64,000 nt of DNA from Whitmania pigra. Taxonomy: Eukaryota; Annelida; Clitellata; Hirudinida; Haemopidae. Every line of letters begins with the position of its first letter. The first letter of the stretch is position 1. The position numbers were made by a program, and so were the translations under genes. Below the pieces are notes generated by a model, which saw only the letters and a list, made by a program, of their open reading frames with translations, was not told where the DNA came from and ran no database searches. Location of the stretch: assembly GCA_021613335.1 (NCBI GenBank), contig JAJTWR010000275.1:2115374-2179373 (forward strand), written 5' to 3'. Shown piece by piece: positions 44,648 to 58,150 of the stretch.

Positions 44648-44935
44648 ATGGACGGTGATGCTGTAGCTCCAGTTACTAGCAGTGTCGATCCACTTTGTAA
44701 TAAAGCTAAGATATGGCACAAATTTAATGATGATTGGTTGACAAACAGCGAACTAAAAGATTGGATACATGCAGACCTAAACAATCGCATTGAAGTAAAA
44801 TGTAAAGTTTGTTTGTGGTTATTGAATATTACTAATAAATTAGGTTTGCTGGCTCACAAGCAATCGCAAAAACACTTGAAAAACTTGAAAGTCAAAGGAA
44901 CAGCTTTGGAAATCGACCACTTTTGTAGAAGTTGA
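44648..44935 (+). pseudogene. BED-like zinc finger N-terminus of a hAT-type transposase
   Basis: A 95-residue open frame: IWHKFNDDWLTNSELKDWI, then KCKVCLWL and LAHKQSQKHLKNLK. The spacing (C-x2-C ... H-x5-H) and the KFNDDWL...KDW lead match the N-terminal finger of a hAT transposase group. It ends in a stop and then a long ATT array; the rest of the transposase is missing. It might instead belong to an exapted finger gene. Confidence 0.6.
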
Positions 44936-44987
44936 AGAGAACTCTTAATTCAAGATTAAGTAACTCAAACTGAGCTAGTGTGACGGC

Positions 44988-45935
<948 letters not shown>

Positions 45936-46536
45936 ATCTACTTTCGCGAAAGAATTTTTCGCATGTGAAGTTGGTAAAATTTAATTTTGCTAATTGTGAT
46001 GATGTAGTTTCAAACATTAACTATGTAGAATTTTTGTATGAAAATGAAATTATGCCTGACTTATTTCATTATTGATCTAATCTTTCTTTAATTTTGATTT
46101 TTAAGATGGTGCAATTTCTGACACTGATTCTATTGAATTTTTTAGTGCTAATAAAATTGTGTTTGACTTGTTTCATTAATAATCTATTCTTTATTGAATT
46201 GGGAGGCCATGGATATATATACTAACATGAATCATGAATAAAAAATGGTAATAATTGACAATAAAAGCTGGTTTATTATGAAGTGGGCTGTTCTTGTTTT
46301 TGTTTTTTTTATTATGCGATCTGGGCTTTTTTCAAGAATCTCACTGGCAACCCTGATGAGGAATACTAAATATTGGCTAGATATGATAAATATTTCAGAA
46401 ATTCTTGTCATTTTACATAGGCACCGTTATTTTAAAATTTTGATAGTTTAGTAAATCAGCGACACATATCATAACTATTGTGTTAAGTGAGGTAAAGCAA
46501 TAATTTGTGATGTTTTTGATTGAATCTGATGCTGAT

Positions 46537-47609
46537 TAGCTAAACTTAGATCATCATTACATCACTATGCATATCAAAATTAGCAATTATTTCTCCCAAT
46601 AAATTTCTGGTTTTGCATTACTTTCATTCATTCCTTTGCTTAACCAATCATCGGAAAAAATCATCTAGGACAGAGATGTCCAAAACACGGCCCACCAGTT
46701 TTCTATCCGGCTCCTGGAAGCTTCTCCGACTTTGTAAATTTTTGTTTATTTAATTTAAATATTTTAAAATTAATTTTTTTCAAATATTTCCAGTTTTGAA
46801 TTTTTTCTTACTTTGCTTGTATAAATATATCCATGCTTGTGCTGCTAAGCAAGCGCGCTTTAAACTTTAAACGTAAACGTTATGGATAAAGTTGTATCAG
46901 CTTTACTAACGATTGCTTAAAAAGCGTTAGTGTTGAATATTTGCTGTTTGTCAAGTGAGGTGCTTTGTGAGATGTTTGTGAGCTATTTGTGGGACGATCT
47001 TTATAGGGACATCGCACATGAAAAGGAATCTAAATATAACATGAAATATAATTATTTATTGATCGTTTATAACAATACTTACTAAATAACGAAGTTACAT
47101 TATCATCTGATTTAAATGGGTAACTTCAAAACATTATTGCATAATGACGAAAGTATGGATTGGAAAATATGCAGATATAATCAAAGGATTTACCCGCTCT
47201 GAATTATAAGCCATACAGTAGTAATAGCTGGCAAAGCTGTTGGAACCTGGTTGTTACAAATCATTAAGCGGGAACAAGTTTCGTGGGTGCGCAAAATAAG
47301 AGATAAAAATTATTTACACATCATAAGTTAACAAATATAATTTATTAACTAATTTCAATCAGAACGTAAACCACAAAGGTCACGACTTCCTGACGATTCA
47401 CCAAGTAGGAATTTGATTGGGAAGAAAGTTTAGTAAATTACGTCGCAGTAACTTACCGTCCCAAGTTCTAGCTTTTAATAATCTAGCTATTAATAATACA
47501 ACTTCAGGAAACAGATCAACTATAAAAGAACTATATGCATCACTTCAGATATTTATTCCGTTCCGTTACACTTTGAAAAACTTTTTCGAGATAGTTTTCT
47601 TTAAAACTT
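46537..47609. repeat. Duplicated 5' flank, copy upstream of E
   Basis: Homologous over about 1.05 kb to 60500-61535 upstream of G, starting at AGATCATCATTACATCACTA and continuing through a CAGAGATGTCCAAAACACGG segment (hAT-end-like) to the start codon. Both are preceded by an ATT array. Confidence 0.88.
47521..47528 (+). promoter_or_regulatory. TATA box of gene E
   Basis: TATAAAAG 89 bases before the start codon, followed by a conserved CATCACTTCAGATATTTATT segment that is likely to contain the transcription start. Same arrangement upstream of copy G. Confidence 0.65.
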
Positions 47610-50600
47610 ATGGCTATAATTACAAAGATTAATTTTTTCATTTATTGTATTGTTTCATTTCTTAGTTCTATCCATTGTCAATGTCAGTTGATAAATATAA
47701 ATTTATTATTTTACAAAATTAAAACTAACACCAAATATAGCTTCAAATTTTGATTAAAGTTCCTACATTTATTTACAGTAAACAAAGATACTGCACTGGT
47801 TTGGACTGGGAAGACATTGGACAATAAATCGACATTTGGCATAACATTGGGAAATCCGATTGTTTATCTCCAGGAATTTTCTGAAGGGAATTATTCAACA
47901 GATTCAAGTGAATCGCAATTTTTTACATCGTCGTCAAACGTTTTCCGATCTATTGCATATGATGCCAGAACCAAATATGTAGGGATATCAGAAATTAATC
48001 TCAGAGCACTTGTAATTTTTGAACTTCCTAATATTTGGGAAGACATTCCAACGATAAGTTCAAAATATACATTCAACCGTTTTCCATTATCCAGCAAAGT
48101 AAGGAAACCATCATGCAGTAAGATATTCTATGAATAACATTTGTCTTCGTGTTCCCGCAGATATCTGGAATAGCTTTTGCATCAAATTTTAATCTTATCT
48201 ATTGGGTGGACGCAATCTTTCAATACATCGGTGTTGTAGATTTCAAAACTTCTCAGTGGACCAAAATAGCAAATATAAATTTTGGAACACCAAATTCCGT
48301 TGCTGTTCATGAAAGACAAAGGTTTTTTATCCTGTTCTTGTAATGGTTCAATTGGCTTTTAGCTCCAATATAGTTTTCATTGGTTTCTTCTTATTGTTTA
48401 TGCTCTTCATCTAAAATTAAATAATGTAATTCATTATTCTTAATTAATTGTTATCAGTATTTTTTAAAGTTGGCAATCTTATTTATTATGAAAATATTGT
48501 AAATTATTCAATAATTAATGTCAAACATAGATTTGTTTTCTGGAGTGTGCTCGCTGATAATCCAAAAATAGAACGTTCGAATCTGTTTGGGGAGGAAAGG
48601 ACAACAATTGTGGATGTTCATCTGAGGGAACCTGTCAGCCTTGTGATTGATAAACAATCAGAAAAGTTGTTTTGGCTCGATGGAAATTTAAAAAGTTGTG
48701 ATTTTGACGGGAGAAATATTGTGACATACATGATACCTTCTTCTGGCCCGTATTCATCATTTGCTGTTTATAAAGTAAGTAATTAAATATTTTAACTGTA
48801 TCGACTACATTTTCAAACTAATATTATTATTTTAAGAACATAATCATGTTTGCCTCATTTGGAAAAGATATTGATGCTTTCGAAATTTTTGGAAACAATG
48901 ATCTGAGAAGTTACACCTCATTTCCTTGTACCAACATAATTGTCATCAGTTCGATATCTTTGGATTCGATGGAATTCGTTGCGAACGATAGAAGTTTGAG
49001 CATGCTCGATTTACTAAAATGACTTTTGTTTTTTTTTCTATTCTATAAATTATTAAATCAGATATCTAACCACTTTTTAAAGCATCAATTTAACCACAAT
49101 TACTAACGCATTTTACAAATTTTAAAATTTTTTAAAATTACTGAATAAATATCGTTCAAAATCAATAAAACATAAGTAGGCTTCAAAGAATTTATGAAAT
49201 TATGTAAAAATAGAACAACATTTTAGTGAAGTACAACTTAATGCCAAATTGCACCCCTGGTATTTCAAGGCCTAGTTAAAATTATATAGTGTCAATACTT
49301 TAATTTGTTTACATTTAGATCCATGTATAAACAATGTGTGTGATCACCTGTGCTTCCCCAGAAATAAGACAAATTATGTATGCAACTGTACCTTTGGTTT
49401 TTCTCTAGGATCTGACGATAAAACTTGCAATCCAGGTTTGCAAATGAAGGTTTTGTGCCGTTTAGAGGATTAAATGATCTTCATTTTTAACATACAATGT
49501 CAAAAAATGTATTTCTTGACATTAATTTTTAGATTTTGCTTTGTAATTTTTAGCTACTTTAACTACTGGTCATCTTTTAGTGGGAGATAGTAGTGGTAGA
49601 GCGATATACCAAGTGGATCCAACTTCTGGAAAAACTGAATCTATTCTGAATCTACATATCAAATCAATGTATTTGGAACACATAGCTTATTATTTAAATG
49701 AATCTCTTTACTATACTCTGCAAAATAACCAAGTAATAATGCATCACAATATTTTGTCGAGGAGAAATTCTGTACTTTACATCCCATGTAGGTGATATCA
49801 TAATTACAGTATCGACATAAAATGACATTATCTTATTTCTTCCGACAGCATCAAAAATCACAGATATGATTGTTGATCAAAAGACAGGCAATGTATACGT
49901 ATCAAATTTGAATGGTGAAATAGTACTGGTAGAAGGATGTACCTTGAATAGTCAAACGTGCTCTGTTAAAAATGGCCGAATTATTATTGATGATCTGAAA
50001 TTAAATATACATAAGATGTTCATTCACAGCAAGACAAGGTTAGAAATGATGCATTAGTTGAAAGTTTGTGAAAGTTGGTTGTTTTGGGGGTAAATGTATA
50101 TTTTAGGTTTCACTTTAGAAAGAATTATTATAAAAAAATCATTTTTATTATTAAATTTTGGTGAAGTAATGGAATGGTGAAAATACTAAGAGTTTGATTT
50201 AGTTGAATAAGACTGGAAATTCTATATATTTTTTTTTAAGAATACTAATGTCATATCAACTAAATTACTGATATTAATTTTTTATTAATTTAAAATAACG
50301 CAATTAATTAACTCGACTCTAACTCGTTGACGTTGCATTTGCAGAAGATTTTTCTACAGCGATTGTGCTAAAAAAACTGTGGTAGAAATTGATATTGAAA
50401 CTTACGCCAAAAAGAACACAATTCAGGCAGGGGTTTGTGTAGACTCTATGGATTTCGACTTTGATTGTGAGTATAACTGACTTTAACTTTATTAAAAATA
50501 ACCAAAACTATAACTTTCTAAATACTGCATTTGTTAATTTCTTTAGTATTTGATTCTAAAGAATAAATGTTTCTAGTAATATTTATGTTCTTTTCTTTTA

Positions 50601-52631
50601 AAGATTTTTATCTAGAGAAAATTAATGGCTGCCGCTTAAACTTTCAGTGAAAAGCCTTAAGTTCTTATTTTGTTTAACGCTTAAAAATTAAACAAATCCA
50701 CAGTTAATGAACAGATTTGTCTTCGTTTTAATTGCAAAATAAATTTCTTTGTTAACCAGATAATTGGGCTTTTTATGGAGATAATGCAAATACTGTTTGG
50801 AGACACGATTTAAGTAATCCAACCACAGTTTTGCTTCGAATGTATAGGAGCCAGCATGTTATCAGGGATTTATCCTCAGATAAAGACTCTTTATACATTG
50901 TACAATATTCACAGTAAGAACAATTGTATTTCACTATTACTCAATTGCTCAAACTTCTTGTCTATAAAACTGAACAATAGGAACATAAACTTTCATTTTG
51001 AATGAGTCTGCCGGCGCAACTATCAAATTGCTCAAAAATTAAGCTCAAGCTTATGCATACTAGTTCATTATTACGACTTTAATATGTAATATGTAACAAA
51101 TTATCATTTCTATTTTCAAAGCGATATCATCAAGCTGGACAAGAAGTCATTCTCGGAATCAATTTTGATACAGCACACATTTCGTAATGCAAGTGAAATA
51201 ATATATATTGAAAATCGTAAGTTAACTAGTATGTTTATTAGATCAAGTATTCAGTTAACGGAACTGAATAACATAAGTTAAGTGTTTAAAGATTTGAGGC
51301 ACTTAAAGACGCAAATGAATATTTGGGCTTCTCAGTTGTCTGGACACTCGCTGATCAAGCCGGGTGATTATTTCTACAGCAATAATAGCGAGACCACGTG
51401 CTTGAAAAACATACCACATATAATTAAATATAAACTTAATTACATTACCAATATAAACTTAATTAATTTCGAAACCACGTTTACAACACTACACCCTCCT
51501 TAAATCGGTTCGTCTCGAATAGACTGTTTCCCGTGATACTTCGCCAGTCGGCGGATGTGTGTCACTTTCGTTTTTACTCTTGGGACACAATATTTATGCC
51601 ATTGTCCATGTACTACTATCGATTCATTGCAGGCTTGTCTTCCTCCTGCATTTCCAAAACATTGCTTAATGAAAAAGCAAAACAAATAATAACATTAATG
51701 GCTCGCCCCGAGGCTCAGATGACTTCTGAAGTTTAGAAGGTTTGTTATGGCGGAGAATTCCACAAGTGATTTTTTCAGACATTGACTCAATTTCTTCAAC
51801 CTCGTACTCATGACCGTTGAGCACTTCACTGTCAACATATCCATTCTTCGCTGCAATGACATCCGCAACCTTGACCAGATTCCTCCACTGATTCCTCAAC
51901 GCAGGGAGGTTCCACTCTGGTCTCTACCAAAAGTCTCTCTTTCAATTATTTCCTCGGAAATATAATTTTACAATCATCCCAACATCTTTCCAGACGACAC
52001 CAACAAGGCAACCGTGCACGTAACTGGCTCATCGTGATTTCTTTGGTGTTTGCGAAACTCTCCCCCAGCTCAGCATTGTCCTCATTTTCAACGCTGTCCA
52101 TCCTTACATAAAACTCATTTGTTGGACTGTCTTTGTCAACCATCAAACTGCCCACTTTTACCTCAGACACCGGTACCGTCCTCCTCGATCAGCTCTTCCC
52201 TCAGCTCCTCCCCGATTCCTCACTCCATGAAAGCAACACTTTGATTTCTCCCAAAGTGCTTCCACTTACCGTTTCCTATGTTTTCGTCTCAACCGAAACC
52301 AATGCGGCAATCGGATACATTGCTGATGCTTCGGCTGGCATTATGATTTTGGTGCTTGTTGGAGTCCCCTCCGGTTGATAGCTAGTTATTTAACATTTAA
52401 AGTTTTTATATTGCATAATAATTTTAGTTTTGTAAATAACATATTACAATATATTTATAATTACATAAAATATTGAGTTTTTATATTTTAAAAGTACTAA
52501 TACAAATAAAAGCAGGTTAAAATATCTATTAACATTCAGATAACCTGCTATCAAGATCATTTGGAAGCATGTACCTACTGACTTCGATGTTGTTGATCAC
52601 AACCCAGTTGTGGCAGTTGTTGCTTGATTAA
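47610..52631 (+). CDS. Gene E: YWTD propeller-EGF-YWTD propeller protein with GPI-like tail
   Basis: Twelve exons, 652 residues, no break: 47610-47682, 47779-48098, 48161-48321, 48531-48774, 48837-48993, 49319-49435, 49554-49787, 49849-50038, 50345-50466, 50760-50913, 51122-51216, 52540-52631. Signal peptide ends FLSSIHCQ. Propeller 1: YDARTKYVGI, LIYWVDAIFQYIGVVDF, LFWLDGNLKSCDF. EGF-like exon with six cysteines (DPCINNVCDHLCF to DKTCNP). Propeller 2: ITDMIVDQKTGNVYVSN, RFFYSDC, NWAFYGDNANTVW, SLYIVQYS. Exon 8 carries an extra loop with two cysteines (EGCTLNSQTCS) that other copies lack. The last exon (NLLSRSFGSMYLLTSMLLIT) is almost the same as in D. Intron 11 contains an LTR-retrotransposon fragment whose edge touches the splice donor. 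Confidence 0.87.
51219..52420 (-). mobile_element. LTR-retrotransposon 3' fragment in intron 11 of gene E
   Basis: Read on the minus strand, degenerate coding sequence (about 52380-51500, pieces MSEVKVGSLMVDKDSPTN, RNQWRNLVKVADVIAAKNG) ends in a stop that overlaps a polypurine tract (AAGGAGGGTGTAG). The LTR follows at once, beginning TGTTGTAAAC at 51488 and running to 51219. The LTR is the one seen solo in gene D but lacks its last 59 bases. The coding remnant sits where an integrase C-terminus would be; I cannot assign the superfamily (BEL/Pao or Gypsy). Confidence 0.6.
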
Positions 52632-52719
52632 ATCGAGAACCCTGCTCAGCCTGGTTAATCTTTGGTCTTACAATGAATTTTTGTATTTAAATTTTGATTC
52701 CGCTTTATAGTCTCATGAC

Positions 52720-52742
52720 AATAAAAACAGATTTTCAATAAA
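52720..52742 (+). terminator. Poly(A) signals of gene E
   Basis: Two AATAAA motifs (52720-52725 and 52737-52742), in the same arrangement as after gene D. Confidence 0.65.
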
Positions 52743-52833
52743 GCGAAAATTTCTTAATGTGACTTTAAAGGCTTTGGCTGATAATATAACATTACTTATA
52801 TTATGTCACTTTTTCATGCCTTAAGAATGAAAT

Positions 52834-53260
52834 ACAAGCAATTTGAAAAAAAAATCTTGTCTTGATTAAGAAATATAATAGTAATAAAAAATGTTATAAA
52901 ACAGGAAACCTGTTGATTCAAATTTATATTGCTGGTAAATGGTCAGTTGAATTGAATGAAGACGTCCAAAGACCCCAGATCAGCGGTTCTGAGACTTTAG
53001 GTAGCTTGATGTGTTTGCCAGGTGTTGCCTGAGGCACTTAAAATTCATTGTTTTCTGGTGCTGCAGATTTGTATGCGTTATTGTGCAATTAACGCGTTAC
53101 AAAAACAATTAAAATAATTAACGCTGATAATAATGCGTTAAATTTTTCAAATTATAATTTTTAATTTTGAATATTTTATCAAGTCTTGATTTTGACCCTC
53201 CTTCCTCCAGTTTCTTTACAAAGAAAAGATGGCCGCAACTAAATTTTTTATAAAAATGAA
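52834..53260. repeat. Duplicated 3' flank downstream of E, with remnant of the BED-hAT element
   Basis: Homologous to 38058-38440 and 58697-59110. The hAT homology stops just after the start of the BED ORF (AAGATGGCCGCAAC at 53226-53239), and the sequence jumps to the equivalent of 41450 in the D spacer, so about 3 kb is missing relative to D. Confidence 0.8.
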
Positions 53261-53370
53261 GTTTTACATCCTCATTCTACGTATTTTCCATTATTTAAGC
53301 CTTTAAAATAAAAAGATAACACAGATTACTTAAGATAACAAAGATTAATGTAAATATACCAACTTTGATG

Positions 53371-53412
<42 letters not shown>

Positions 53413-54163
53413 TAATAAATTTAATTTATAGAGCGTCATTCACACATTTACATTCAATTCTATGGCTTCTCGTAAGGCAAAAATGAAAAACCAATGACAA
53501 TGCCAGATTTTCAGGGCCTAAACGTTTGATGACCAGGGAATCTCCTCCAAGGATACCTCAAGATGATCTCCGATGTATAATATCTTATACCACGTCATTA
53601 TTATAACAGTACAATAAATAAATTTTGGGTTAGAATATACAATAATTTCTAACAAGAAAATTCTCTTTCTTAAATTTATTTCTTTATTCAGCACAACTAT
53701 CCTTAGACCACTAACAAACAGCTTTCGGAAAAACAAATTAGTCGAAATGATTAAATAATCAAACAAGGAGGGACAAGAAAACAAAAACATAAACGACTTT
53801 TTAAACTGAAAATAATAATTTTAATCCTAGTTATAGTAGTTAAGACGATAAAAGAATGACTGATATGTGAATGACTGAAACTTGATTAAAACATGAAATC
53901 TAACAAAGAGACCAGTAAAGACTGCACAACAAGTCTATTTTTAATACAGTCGTGGAAGATTATTTTAAAACCATTATTATAGTAAAACTTCAATGTTTAT
54001 ATATTTATTTTGCTTAGTTCAGATTAATCTTTCAGCGTTATCGGTTACTTGGCAATCCAATCTAACGGAATGTATTATGTATTAATGTAAATAATACATT
54101 AACGGAATTATGTAGTTATGATGTTATAATGTAAAGTTGTAAGTCTCAATCATGCATGCAAAT
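53261..54163. other. Spacer downstream of E
   Basis: Contains a short (ATA)n array at 53369-53420 and no gene that I can support. Confidence 0.5.
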
Positions 54164-55472
54164 CAGAAGCGTAGTTAGGATTATTTTTAGCCCGTTGACG
54201 AACTAAAATACTGACGCCTCCACTTCCGCGTTTAATCACGTTTTCTATTACATTGAATAAAGAAAAACAATTTATATTTTAATGAAACATTGCATTTACA
54301 AAAACAAATTTATGAACATTATATCACTTGACTCAGTCGTATTCGTAGACTTCAGACTTACATGGTCTAAACAGATTTATTTTCTTTGATTTCAAACTGA
54401 TCAATGACGTAAACAAAAACTGGTTTTCAATTGTTTCTCTTTTAAAGTTAAGAAGGACGTGATCGCTGAAACGATCCTGCCCCATTGAAGCACAAAAATA
54501 CTACAAATTTAGTTTCAATTTGCTGAGCTACTTACAGCTTGTAATTGAAAATGTTGTTGTTAAAAAATTGCAGTGAAACTCGCAAATTCTGAAATACGCT
54601 GTCTCCATAAAACACAACAAAATCTAGAAGATTCAAAAGAGTTTCTGATAGAACTTCATTCAGGTTACTGACTAGCATTTTGCAATCTTCATTTTCTGTG
54701 AATCGTTCGTGGCTATTGATGTCCGTGTCGTAGACTGCAATTTCGACAAATTACGTCAATATCTACGTCGAATGGAAGAGTTCTAACCTTCAGCATAATC
54801 TAAATTGTGTGTTCAGGTATTTTAGTAGTAAAAAACATGTTGATATATCTCGCTGAAGTCGATCAAATACGCTCTTCGTAAAGCTCACAATTTCTTCTGC
54901 TGAAATTCCTGCATCTCTTGACACTTCTGCTTGGCTTATTCCGAATTAGCCTAATTCTTCTCACAGCAACTTGACCCAAATCATTACGAAGATTGACATT
55001 TGTCGCTTGCTAGCAAAGATCTAACATTGGTCGCTGCTTACTTGAAATTTATAATAGGATTCTGTAAGCCCTTCTATATACGATCAATTTTTCAAAAAGT
55101 GTCATTTCAGAAATATAATAAAACTATAAAGTTAAAATTTATTTTGCATGCCTGTAACTGTTCTGCATTACTTCTGGTTTCAGGCGTCATAGTTGATTCC
55201 TTCTAATTCCTCCAGTTCTTCATGGATAACTTTAACATCTTCTGATCATGCACTCCAGCATGTTTCGAGCTCACTCTTCACTCTGATGGCAAAAGCTTTT
55301 TTTTTAACTAGTCCACAGTGGATGGCAGACGTTTACGATGAGATGTTAAGCCACTGCAATGATCTTTTGACCGATTTATTACCCTTGTTCAATTGTTATA
55401 ACGAAAAGTTGTAAGCCTCATTTTGAAGCCGGGAACACACAAAACTCCCCTATCTCCACCGCTACGCCTCTG
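54164..55472. mobile_element. Non-autonomous hAT-like transposon
   Basis: Ends CAGAAGCGTAGTTAGG and, at the other side in reverse complement, CAGAGGCGTAGCGGTGG: inverted repeats of a common hAT group. The flanks ATGCAAAT and GTGCAAAA agree in 6 of 8 positions, consistent with an old 8-bp target duplication. The 1.3-kb inside has only short degenerate frames (for example minus strand, VEIAVYDTDINSHERF), so transposase is decayed or absent. Confidence 0.7.
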
Positions 55473-55784
55473 GTGCAAAAGTTGCAAAACTTGCAGTTTT
55501 TTGTCAGACACTGCAAGCAGATAATTTGCTTCCCTACAAATAATGTTTACAAAAATGATTTCACTTTATAATATTTTATAATATAAAATACTTGTTTCTT
55601 TAAAATATTTCTCTAGGCCGAACACTTCGACACGCTATTCGATCGTTAAACAACAAAGTTCAACTTCCATAATCTGAATTCATCCCTGACAGCAAAAAAT
55701 AATTTTAGTAATTGAGCAACTACAAAAAATACAAAAATTTTATTTCACTTCAGACGAAACTTTGGAAGAATTAATTTTCACAAG

Positions 55785-57788
55785 ATGAACAAATTGATTT
55801 TATTTATCATAACGATCTCGATTCTTCAACTTGTCCATTGTGGTGAGTTTGCACATTGATATGTTTGATTTTTAAGTACATTTTACAAACCCGACCAATT
55901 AGTTTGTAATCGGATAATTATTTTTATGTCATTTTTAGCAGTCAATGATACAATGCCCGGATTTGTTTATACGGGTATAAACGACGAAGAAAATTTTATA
56001 GTTGGTATTATGCGTGGATATCCTGATATTTATCTCCCGAATTTTGTCGCGGAAAAAAGGCTAAAACCAAATTCGTTTGAATGGGAAAGTTTGTCTACGT
56101 CCAATTTTGACTTTAAGTCTATTACTTACGATGCAAGAAAGTTTTATATTGGAGTTTATGAAGTTAATATTAGAGAATTTCTTATTTATGATCTTCATGA
56201 CACTTTGGAATCTCGGAGTTTTGACCCGATATTTAGGATTAGTCCGTATTTTCATTTCAGCAACGTATGTAAATCTTGTTACAGTTTCAAGCAATTCTAT
56301 AATTCTACAATTAAAAGTTATTTGCTCTCAGGTAACTAGTTTGGCTTTTGCGACACGTTTTAATCTTTTATATTGGGTGGTTGCCGACGAACAGTTCGTC
56401 GGTGTTACTGACTTCAAGAAAGGTCGTTCGATAAAAGTTATTAATTCGTCACTTGATATACCTTATTCTGTTGCTGTATATGAAGCAAAAAGGTTGATGT
56501 CTTGAATACATAAATTTTAATAAATATTCTACAATTCTTACGTTTGTTATTTTACTCTCAAGGTGTGTAAGACAGTTTTTAATACGATGATCGTTAAATT
56601 CCTCGTTTAGTAGTTATTGCATTAAATAAATTTAAATATCCAAATGAATATAACAATTCAGATTTCTTTTCTGGAGTGATATTGGTGAGAATCCTAAAAT
56701 AGAACGTTCCAACCTTTATGGAGGAGAAAGGACTGTGATTGTCAATTCCTCTCTGACGGAACCTGTCAACCTGGTGATTGATAAACATTCGGAGAAGTTG
56801 TTCTGGATGGATGAAACTTTGAAAAGATGTGATTTTGACGGGGATAACGTCATCACTTATCAACTTCCCAAACCTATCCTCTACAAGACATTTGTAATTT
56901 ATAAGGTAAGTGGGCAGTCGCTAACATTAACGAATTATAAAATATTTTACTAAATGTCATTTTTTATTCATCAAGGACTTTATGATAATTCCAAGTCCAA
57001 CAACATATTTTTTTTATTGTTACAAATTGGAACCAAACGTCACCAAAGTGGACGAGTACACCTATTTTAGATCTCTTTTATTAACCATATTTTCCTCATC
57101 TCTTGATGCGAAGGAATTTGTTGCAAACGTTTCAAGTTTGTAAAATATTAAATAATTTCTTTGTGTAATTTACGAATTTATTTTAGATCAGTTGATTTTT
57201 TATTGGAGTAAAAAAGTTTGATCATTCATTGAATATTAATGGCTAGTGAAAACTGCGGTTTGAAAACTTATTCAAGCTTTGGGTGTCATTACATTGAGAG
57301 AAATTTCGTAATACACTAGGAATGTTACGTTATTACTTTAATTAATGCAATGTATTAAACGTTTTGTAAATAAATCGATATGTCGATGTGATCACAATAA
57401 CACGGTTTTGGTGTTGAGCCTTTCACGTTGTGAACAATGCAATTATTAACCAAATGAATTTACCGAAGTTTAGAGAACCCATACTTTTATTATAAGTTTT
57501 TTCCTTGAACCTAATGGCTGTACAATAATAAACACTAGTTAGTCAGACATTTATTTGCTATGAGAAATACAATATATGAAATTTAAAGCTTGATATTACT
57601 TTTCCCTATGGTAACTACTTAATTTTAATTTCATGCTTAAAGAATAAGAAATTGAATATTTTTTGCTACAGATCCATGTGCCCACAATTCATGCAACTAC
57701 TTGTGCCTTCCTCAAAGTGACACAAATTACGTGTGTGGATGTTCTCCTGGTTACATTCTACAATCTGATGGAAGAACGTGTTCTTCAA
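55785..57788 (+). pseudogene. Gene F: 5' half of a YWTD-EGF-YWTD copy, 3' half lost
   Basis: Six exons, all in frame: 55785-55842 (signal peptide MNKLILFIITISILQLVHC), 55942-56264, 56332-56492, 56662-56905, 56976-57135, 57672-57788. They encode a full first propeller (YDARKFYIGVYEVN, LLYWVVADEQFVGV, FLFWSDIGENPKIERSNLYG, LFWMDETLKRCDFDG) and a six-cysteine EGF-like module (DPCAHNSCNYLCL to DGRTCSS). No exon 7-12 homologue follows; instead a TAA array (57955-58150) leads into the duplicated 3' flank (from about 58636) that lies after the stop of D and E. An internal deletion has therefore removed the second propeller and the anchor exon. If the exon 6 donor is not used, the frame runs 19 more codons to a TAA at 57845-57847, giving a possible secreted one-propeller protein of about 370 residues, so it may be a live truncated gene. 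Confidence 0.75.
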
Positions 57789-57954
57789 GTACATTAGGTA
57801 CATTTAGTCTCAACCAGTATGCCAATGTATACAATTTTGGAAAATAACATTTTAATTTATATAAAAATCAAATTACGGAACTGAATTGAAGAATCTAAGG
57901 AAATACATACCACGTGGGATTTATGTTTTCAACTTAACTTAGAAAATCGTTATA

Positions 57955-58150
<196 letters not shown>

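Noticed and set aside
52133..52378. Plus-strand open frame with an apolar end inside intron 11 of E
   Set aside because: It lies in the LTR-element fragment, opposite its coding remnants, and has no counterpart in other gene copies.
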